DNA of 64,000 nucleotides, from positions 498,001-562,000 of the forward strand of contig JAQFVV010000064.1 in assembly GCA_028023455.1 (NCBI GenBank), in the 5' to 3' direction. Below, piece after piece: positions 56,030 through 64,000 of the stretch; the stretch's first letter is position 1, and every line of letters begins with the position of its first letter. Position numbers and translations under genes: made by a program. The DNA is from Epiperipatus broadwayi. Its lineage: Eukaryota > Onychophora > Udeonychophora > Euonychophora > Peripatidae. The notes beneath the pieces were generated by a model that did no database searches, had not been told where the DNA came from, and saw only the letters and a list, made by a program, of their open reading frames with translations.

Positions 56030-57130
56030 ATAACGTTCTAGGCAGATTTTTTCAACTATGTCTTTAATTTTTTTTTACTTTTAGTTTTTCTACTATGTCT
56101 TTAAACTTTTTCCCTTTTGCAAACACATTTTTATCTCTGATATAGTAAAACTTTTATTTTTAAAACAAATTTTTATTACATTTTTTAAATAAAATCTTGT
56201 TCTACCTTTTTTTAAATAAAAACAAACCAAAAGTAACTTTTTCCTAACTTTTGTCTCAGTGTGGACAAACTTTTTCTCAACCACTTCCCCCCCCCCAAAT
56301 AAATTAAGACCAAATCATTTCACTTTTTCAACTTTTATTTTCTTTTTTTTTATTATTGAATTATATCATAGAATCACAACCTTTTATTTTGGAAACATGT
56401 GCAAATTGAATACTTTCATTTTGCAGAAGCATGACTGACATCAGGATTGTGAGGTTGTTTTGTAAATGTAGTTTCATGGACTCACCACACTACAGTGTAA
56501 AAATTCTTCATGAGTAAGACTGTGTGGTTTAAGTAGAAATGAAATTATCCTGCTATGGAGATTTCAAAACTTATGGCTATATGAAATCCAGCCACCTCTC
56601 AGATGATACAATAGCTAACTGTGAATTGTGCAAATTCACATAAAGTGTCACAAAGCACAAAACAGGCTGTAATATTTCTGTGCAATTCCAACAAGCAGTC
56701 TGCAATGGCTAATACAGAAAAACTCTTGTATTAGCCATAAGTCCAGCCACGTAAACAGCATTTTTATGTGTTTTTTCACATAAACAACATCATCAAGTGG
56801 CTATGCCTGCATATCAGACAAGTACCGATTTTTCTACTTTACTACACAGTAGATTTAACATTTTATATAAAAGTATAGGATAATTATATAATATTGATCA
56901 TGTAGAGAAAACATAAATGTTACTTGATTCTTCTACTAATAGTAGATTTCATTTTTCTTTGCAATTCCACATGAATACAAAACAGTTTAATGTGAATCAA
57001 TCAATTTTATCAACAGTAAGTCAGCTTCTTATATAAATAGTATTATAGACACATTTTAGTAAAATTAGTCAAATATTTAGATTGACCAATAGAAATATCA
57101 TTGCCAAAAGAATTTATAATAAACTGCTCA
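56030..57130. other. No recognisable gene
   Basis: T-rich, with a C-run near 56,287. A 63-codon Lys-rich minus frame (56,093-56,284) is likely chance. A small hairpin (GGCTAATAC and GTATTAGCC near 56,706-56,742) is present. 56.4-56.8 kb is less AT-rich but shows no motif. Confidence 0.5.
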
Positions 57131-57134
57131 TATT

Positions 57135-57280
57135 TTCAATTTTATATATAGAGCCTGCAAAAGAAGCTTTTAACAAGCTTTGAGAATATCCTCAACCCCA
57201 GACCGTTTTTTTTTTGTAAATATGAGCTTTATTCAAATTAGGTCATGTGACATCTGATGTGATTTTTTATCATTTCATTT
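57135..57280. repeat. Repeat Q, rearranged fragment
   Basis: It contains the tail of Q inverted (GAGCCTGCAAAAGAAGC, CAACCCCAGACCG) joined directly to the head of Q in forward orientation (TTAGGTCATGTGACATCTGA). The opposite orientations of two ends of one family show another inverted junction. Confidence 0.55.
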
Positions 57281-57284
57281 TTAA

Positions 57285-57927
57285 TTTATATTAACTAATA
57301 TAATATTCAACTATAAACAGAGCAATTAGTGACCGCTACTCCCAATAAACTATGAAAGATTTTACAAAGAGCATAACATTTTTGAGGACTAACATTTTTT
57401 TGGATGACATAAATCCTTAAGTTAAATTAATCATAGCATTTATAATCTCATACTAAGAAATGTAAAATTTTGTAAATATAAAGATTATATTTAATTATTT
57501 ATCCTTGCTAACTAATAAAAATAAAATTATAATTATAATATAATTATTGTTACTATTACCATACATTCAACAAACAGTCACATTCTCTTACTTTTTCCTC
57601 AATTGTATAACTTTATTGTATATATTTCATCTAACTTCTAGCTCTTGTACTGCTAATGTTATAGTGTATATAAAATATATTTTACAGATTCATCCATGCA
57701 TAATTAATTCTAATATTATGCTTGATATTTTTGGCTGGCTTGCACCAAACAACATCTGGATAATTAAGGTTTTAATTTTTTAGATAATTGTTAGTGTGAT
57801 TGAGACAAAATGTCAGCACAATAATAATGTTAATTACATATGAATAAATGAACTCCAGAAAAAAAGTATTTGTATCTGTCATTATTCAGTATTAAGGTCA
57901 TCTAGTGCAGGTGGATTTGATAATGAA

Positions 57928-57930
<3 letters not shown>
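57285..57930. other. No recognisable gene
   Basis: AT-rich. The plus frame at 57,547-57,783 shows no motif. Confidence 0.5.

Positions 57931-57934
<4 letters not shown>

Positions 57935-58008
<74 letters not shown>
57935..58008. repeat. (TA)n microsatellite
   Basis: About 74 bp of TA. Confidence 0.95.
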
Positions 58009-58009
<1 letters not shown>

Positions 58010-58012
<3 letters not shown>

Positions 58013-59970
58013 CCTTTTCTATAGGTCAGAAATAGCTCATCACAGTCAATTACTAAAAATTTTAAATTTTAGAATATGTTCTCTTGATGTGTTGATTATA
58101 TTGTATTAATACTATCTTAAAAGTATGATTTGAAGCGAAATAAAATACATTGTGCATAAAATTATGATAAATCACTTAAAATAGTTAAGTAAAGTTAAAA
58201 ATATTGTTACATATGGTTGCAAAAGCTGGCCATAATAAATAACACAGCTATAAATATTTAAAAGTCCATATAAAAGGTTCAATTTTAAATAGTCTTAAAC
58301 TTATAGTTAAATAAATGTTATATTTAAATTTATAAATTATATTTAATAATCATATTTAATAACGTAGATTTTAAAAAGTTAGTTTCATGGTAGTGAAAGT
58401 TATATTTAATTCTATATTTTCTAAATTATCCTTCCAAATTTTATATAACTATATTATTTTATTAAATATGACAAGTGTTGCATTTTATTATTTATTCCCA
58501 GACAGTAAATTGGATAATGTCTGTATTGGTTATATTAGTCATGTGATTCGTATAATAATATATAGTTGTACACACTTGCTTGCTAGTATTTATTAGTAAA
58601 GTTTTAAATATTGTAAAATTACATTATAGAATTGGATAGAATTATTACCTATCATAAAAGCAAATATTAAATATTAAGTTAACTATCGTATAACACGTAT
58701 AAACAATGTAATAAAGACGAGTACAGTTAATAAAAAAGTTAAATATTTTGTTAAAATAAAAATAGATAAATTAAATATTAAACATGCGATAAATTTATTA
58801 AATATTGTTTTTAAAAGTTGTTTAAAGGTATTTAATAAATATTTAGTAAAGTAATAATTAATTTAAAAGTAATATTTAAATAACATTTATAAAGTTTTAA
58901 TACGTCATATATTTTTATTTTTGAATATTTAATTGTGTAAGTTTCTAACATAATGCAAATTTGGTATCAAACCAAAAGTAAAAATCAACCAATAGAATGA
59001 TGTATTCTCTAGGATATAAATATGGATTGCATGGGGGGGGGTTCAGTGTGTGATTAAAAAATGTATTAAAGGTAGTAGAATCATATCAGAAGCTATCAAG
59101 GTGATAGTAGTTTTTTAATTTTATTATTTTAGTCAATTTTTAGTGCTCTCTTACAATTTTATTTGCAAAAGCTAATAGGTTATTATTATTTTAAAAAATA
59201 TTTGCAAAGAAAGAGTGCTGTAATAAAAATATTAATAATAACTTCATTTTATATGCCTTGTTAATTTTTAAAAGTCCTTTATCAGTAGTATTCCTCAAAA
59301 TCTAAATTATAACTTCACAATAAAAAATGGATATACCAATAAGGAAAATGTATTCAACTTATAATACTTTAAAAATGAGTATAATATTTATTATGTAGTT
59401 TCAATAATATTGAACAAGAGGACTATTCAAATGAATAAATTAATTCTATGGACATTGTATGGGGAAACTCATTGGGAAAACTGTTTGCTGATTTAAAGTA
59501 AAGACATATTATTTTATATAGCAAAATACACTTGTCCAGTATTAATAAAGAATAAGACAAGTTTACTTTATAATAAATTTATGAAAATATCATACTATAA
59601 AAGTAAATATTATATCCTTTTGAAGGAAACATTTTAAATACTTGTAAGAAAATTATCTTAAGTAAAGATTAATAAAGATATTCTAGAAAAGCATATGTAT
59701 AAAACCTGAATGATATAGAGTTAATATGTGTATATAACATTGTTTTAAAAGATGATAATTTCAGACAAGAAAAACCTCTGAATATGTAATAAATAACAAT
59801 AAATTTCCTTGAAGAAGAAACCTATAAAGAAAATGAACATGTTAATAAATAAAATGTGGAATTATAAAAATGTTTATAGTGTGCAAATAATTTATCCGGA
59901 TAATTCAAGCCAAGCTAAAAAGATATGATGGATTAATATGCCTATAGAAACTTCACAGGATTATTTTTAC
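58010..59970. other. Very AT-rich stretch without genes
   Basis: About 2 kb with no motif. A G-run lies at about 59,032-59,041. Short plus frames (for example 58,387-58,596) look like chance. Confidence 0.55.
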
Positions 59971-60039
59971 TACACCTGGGTCTCATTTTATGTGGATTTA
60001 TTTAATGTGATTTTGAAGTTATGCGATTCATGTGTCTTT

Positions 60040-60138
60040 GGAAGTCGAACTCCGATAATGCGCTATTACTTTAAATAATAAATTTTGTGCACTTACGTCA
60101 TATTGAAAGTAATAGCACATTATTGGAATTTGACTTTC
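60040..60138. repeat. Hairpin within the Tigger element
   Basis: Arms GAAGTCGAACTCCGATAATG... (60,041-60,073) and ...TATTGGAATTTGACTTTC (60,105-60,138) pair over about 33 bp with a few mismatches. Confidence 0.7.
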
Positions 60139-60604
60139 ATCATAATAATTTCAATATTTTCAGTGCTTTATAATAATAAGATTTTGTGCAATAATGAAAT
60201 TAAAATCATGAGTTCCACATTTTATGTATACACATTAAATTTTACAAGATTATAATGTAAATTAGTTCAAACATTGTGCATGTTAATTTTGCATTTTAAA
60301 TCACATTCTGTTTTTGCTTTTTAAAAAAGAACATAATCAATTATTAATCATTTAGTGTCTGCAAGTTTATTTTTAAAAGGTGAGTAATAGCAGTGGGCAC
60401 AATTAAATTTGACAATTAAAAATTAAAATCTAATTTTTATTTGTAATTAACAATTTAAAAATTACTTAAGGTGACCTGAAATTAATGTGATGTGAAATGA
60501 AATTTGATTTTTAAACGGAATTTAAAATTAAAAAATTAAAGACAAAAATAAGAATTTAATTTTTAGTTGTTAGTTTTAATTAAATTTTTCCAAGCAGTTT
60601 AGAA

Positions 60605-60907
60605 AAAGATAATAAAACAGAAGTGGAACCTGTTCCTTTCACTGCAAAAATGATTCAAGAAGGTCTTCAACTTTATAATCAGATGGAAAATTATTTTTTT
60701 ATTAGTGACACTAATCACAAACGTGCTCTTAAATTCCAATGAGAGCTAAATGGTTGTAAATCTGAATATCGTGAGTTTCATAAACAATTAATAAAATTAT
60801 CATCTCAAAGATTAATTACTAATTACATTGCACAACATGAAAGTGAAGTTGGCACTAGTTGTATTTCCTCTTGTGAAGAATCTGATTTTTTACCAGTTTG
60901 CAAATGA
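60605..60907 (+). pseudogene. Tigger/jerky-type transposase C-terminus
   Basis: 101 codons in one frame with one stop (TGA at 60,740) read PVPFTAKMIQEGLQLYNQME, NHKRALKFQ, KSEYREFHKQLIKL and RLITNYI. This follows the C-terminal pattern of Tigger/jerky-like transposases: a F-T-x4-L/I-x-E-[GA]-[LF]-x-L/V helix, a repeat helix, a K-x-Y-R/K-E-I/F stretch and a final T-x-L-x-x-F/Y-like end. It lies between the inverted termini on the plus strand. Confidence 0.65.
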
Positions 60908-61279
60908 ACCTGTTTATTGGCAAATAGCGATAATAATTAAAACGTGTATAAAAAATGTAAATTACTGTACTGTAAATTATGCATAAAAATATATTGTTTT
61001 GAATAAAATTAAATATTATAGTTAAAAAACATTTGTCTTGTATCAATTTTTTTCAAATTTGAAATTTTTTATTAGTCATATTTTATTTCCTTATTTTTTT
61101 TGCGCGTGAATTTTAAAGTAATTTTAGGTTGGTGCTTTGCTTTTATGCGATTTTTGAAAAATCACAGTCTGTATCCCACCTTTTTCAAGGTAAGTTACCT
61201 ATATTTTTGTGTGATTGCTTTTGCGTGTGTTTTCTGAGGACCTATCTATCATGTAAAACAAGACCCAGGTGTATTATAA

Positions 61280-64000
61280 TTTTAATAATCATCACTCTGG
61301 ACTATAGAAGGCATAAACTATTATTCTATTAACTATTTCAGAATCGATTGGTGATTGTTTTCTTTAATTTTCAAGATTTTTAAGATGTAATATTTTTATT
61401 TATTATTCATTTTAAAACCTGAGATTTTTGTGCCGGAAGTTCAGATGACACCTACTCCAGGAAACATATTGTCTTGTTCATCATCATAGCAATGAGGGAA
61501 GGTTGTAGAATTCTCTTGAAGAGAATATTTTTTAAAAAAAAAACTTTTGAGAAAAAAAATGGGAATATCTGGACTTATAAAAAAGAAACATTTGTTTTCA
61601 GCTGAAGTTATGTAAATATGATTTTTATTTATTACTATTTATTTTAAATGTAAATTTTCTAGTTTATAAGTGTAGGAACATGAACATTAATTTATTGATA
61701 ATATTAAAATACTATAATATAATAATTTAATAGTTTAAATAAGAACATTTTTGTAAAGTATAAATGTATTTTCATGTATTGCAATGTATCTAATTGATGA
61801 AAAACTGAAGACTGCATAGGTGATAACAAGCTAATATCACTTGGTAATAGTTAATGAATATTGATATTTTTATGATGTATATTTTGATTTCTTTTTTAGA
61901 TTTCCTATGAATAATAATGAATGGAAGTATAAATGTTTTGATTATATGTAAACGCATTTTGTACAACACTTTAAACATTAGGAGATTGAGATTTATTTTG
62001 AGAATATGCATACTATAATTTTATACTAGTAATATAACATAACATAATAATAAATATTTATGTGATTCTTTCAAAACTTTCATATTATTGGATGTTCCAA
62101 GAATTCATATTACAAGTTTGTATATGTTTTAGAATATAGAATAAGGAAGAAAGCAAACTTTTCTTGTGGATCAGTGAGATTGCTTTAATTATAAATGAAT
62201 TTTATTTATTGTTTTTGAATATGCAAGATAGTTATTTTGTCGATGTAAGATGTGATAAATCTTTAGAAAATAATGTTAAGATAGTGACTTCGTAGTACTA
62301 TGGTAAACATGAACCCAAGATGATGTTATAATAGAATGTGATGAGGGAATATGAATAATATTTTATAATCTTAGTGGATATGCAATGCAGTTAACAAAGC
62401 CCTGTAATCATGTATTTCTTTTGGACAGTGTCTATTTTTTTAAGTATTGATGTTTTAATAAAGCTGAAGGAATAGCTTGACATTATTAATAGTATTGGAG
62501 GGTATTAGACTAGGTCATGCCTCTATTTCTTATAGATACACTGTGCCATGATATTTTTGATATATGCTATGAATTATACTCTAGTTTTGCTTCCCTTCCT
62601 ACTCATCTATTTGCTATCTAGATTTCCAATGTAAGTACTTTATTCAGTATGATATATTTGAAAAGAAATAATAGATAATTTAGAGTTTAAGATATGCTAT
62701 CATTTGAATGAGATAAATTTATTTACTTAGAAGAAGTAGAATTTGTATAAATTGAAATTGAAAATCCAATGAATCCTAAAAGGAAAAAAAGAATCATAAG
62801 ATATATTTTGGATTTATTTTGGAAGTAAAATAAAATTTTAAGAATAAAGTATATAAAACAAAGTTGTTCTTTAAAATGTTAAATAACATTTAAATGCTTT
62901 ATTTTGTTTTAAAATAAGTATTGCATATTTTTAAAAATATGATGGTACAAAGTAAGACGATATAAATAAGAAGCACAGGTATAATTTTGTAATTATTAAA
63001 TAATAGTGAATGTATCGGTAATCATAACTATATAGTATTAAAGTAATGCAAAATGGGAATATGTTATATTGGATAAACATAGTGTAGTAAACAACGATAT
63101 TCACAAAATCTGGTAATAAATTATTAGATAGATATTTTATGTATCATCTTTGACATTGCAAGATGAAAATTGTTTAATTTTAAGAAAATCCATACTCACG
63201 ATAATGTTATTTTATATGTTTTTTCTGTAGTATGTTTCTATGGATGTTTTTTAGAAAGAAAGGTATAATTAAGTAATATTTAAGGATAGAATATATTTTT
63301 TAATAAAAATAAATGTAATTTATCATAAGTTTAATTAGAAAGAGATAAAATTAATGGTATTATTTTATTATTATTGTCTTAAATCAGAATGAAGACATAC
63401 AATAATTCTAAATTGTTTTAATAACTAAGTAATAAAAATGCAAAATGGTGTAAAATGAGGATATCCATTGTAAATATTGGAATAAATTGTTTGTTTTATT
63501 TTATGGTTAATAATAAACATTGTTAATTTTGTTTTCAAAAATTTGTGTGTCTAGATTGTTTATTTCTCCCACTACACTTCATGAGACCACACAATACACC
63601 CAGAATAATAGAAATGAACATATAATTTTTGCACAAAGATAAATAAAGAATTATTTTAAGAATTCAAATATTTTATTGGTATACATTTAATTAAGTAATC
63701 ATATTTTACATTATCTTATAGTCATAAATTAGTTATCATAATGGTACATTTAATTATATGCTATCCATTGCCATACTTTTATTTGACAGATTATAAATGC
63801 TACCATATTTTTCTTACATTATTATACAAAGATAAAAGATTATATCATATTATATTATTTTATTATGGTAATAAAAATTATAGTGAAAAGAAAAGATATA
63901 CAGAATTAGTTTATCCAATGAAGAATATTATTATTATTATTATTTATTAGTTTAAGTGTAGTACAGTATGACATAAAAATCCTTTCTCATGTTTTACTAC
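61280..64000. other. Very AT-rich stretch without genes
   Basis: 2.7 kb with long A/T runs and a small (ATT)n at 63,927-63,950. Short open frames (for example 61,790-62,011 minus, 63,741-63,950 plus) are low-complexity. Nothing supportable. Confidence 0.6.

Larger units (their letters stand above)
59973..61271 (+). mobile_element. Pogo/Tigger-type DNA transposon, internally deleted
   Basis: The 1,299-bp unit is flanked by TA at 59,971-59,972 and 61,272-61,273, the target dinucleotide of Tc1/mariner-pogo elements. Termini CACCTGGGTCTCATTTTATG and, inverted, CACCTGGGTCTTGTTTTACA are imperfect inverted repeats. Inside remain a C-terminal transposase fragment, a subterminal motif (TTATGCGATT at about 60,019 and 61,142) and a hairpin at 60,040-60,138. 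The DNA-binding and DDE domains are deleted, so it is non-autonomous. Confidence 0.75.

Noticed and set aside
1-64000. CRISPR array, bacterial operon or ribosomal RNA
   Set aside because: Repeats here are dispersed or inverted element copies, not regularly spaced direct repeats. No bacterial gene organisation or rRNA signature is present.

Overview
This window looks like intergenic or intronic DNA from an animal (metazoan) nuclear genome. It is very AT-rich, full of (TA)n, (TG)n and (TTA)n microsatellites, and built largely from decayed transposable elements. I found no intact host protein-coding gene. The evidence for an animal is a tRNA-Gly(TCC)-like gene and the element mix: Penelope-like elements with GIY-YIG ends, an RTE-clade LINE, two further LINE groups, Ty3/Gypsy-type LTR elements, and a pogo/Tigger relic. 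The repertoire would suit a lophotrochozoan, and a cephalopod mollusc is my leading guess, but nothing seen here proves a species.

Layout. 0-7 kb: AT-rich DNA, an unrecognised coding relic (3.4-4.4 kb, minus), a short interstitial telomere-like tract (5.3 kb) and an RTE LINE 3' end (6.3-6.7 kb, minus). 7.09-10.19 kb: a 3.1-kb unit bounded by about 85-bp inverted termini and an 8-bp target duplication, with a LINE fragment inside. 13.2-16.5 kb: a LINE 3' end with a 5-bp repeat tail, then three inverted-repeat clusters. 17.02 kb: the tRNA-Gly-like gene. 18.3-18.9 kb: a second copy of the LINE type seen at 8 kb. 20.4-21.3 kb: two Penelope-like 3' ends joined head to head.

21.3-40.3 kb is a nested retroelement complex. 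A 7.2-kb LTR element (21,614-28,837) with LTRs of about 2.6 kb and only an integrase remnant inside has inserted into a sequence block that recurs at 37.65-40.26 kb. The second copy preserves the empty site, so the insertion point and 4-bp duplication can be read directly. Between the two copies lie a 2.1-kb insert carrying another unrecognised coding relic and a badly broken gag-pol remnant (34.5-37.3 kb).

40-56 kb holds a tandem repeat, a Penelope RT fragment (42.98-43.89 kb), two related fold-back elements (42.25 and 44.98 kb), a 477-bp inverted-repeat element (46.98 kb), a long but dead L1/Tx1-like LINE (47.8-51.9 kb), several copies of an inverted-dimer SINE-like repeat (one split by a MITE), and a minus-strand Penelope 3' end followed by a hammerhead-like motif (53.5 kb). 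56-64 kb is mostly featureless apart from a deleted Tigger element (59.97-61.27 kb) with TA target duplications.

The unusual theme is how many different repeat families sit as head-to-head inverted dimers. The best-supported observations are the filled/empty site pair, the two Penelope head-to-head junctions, the hammerhead-like core beside a GIY-YIG domain, and the 3.1-kb inverted-terminal unit. No genes here appear to work together as a functioning pathway; every coding relic has frameshifts, stops or truncations.
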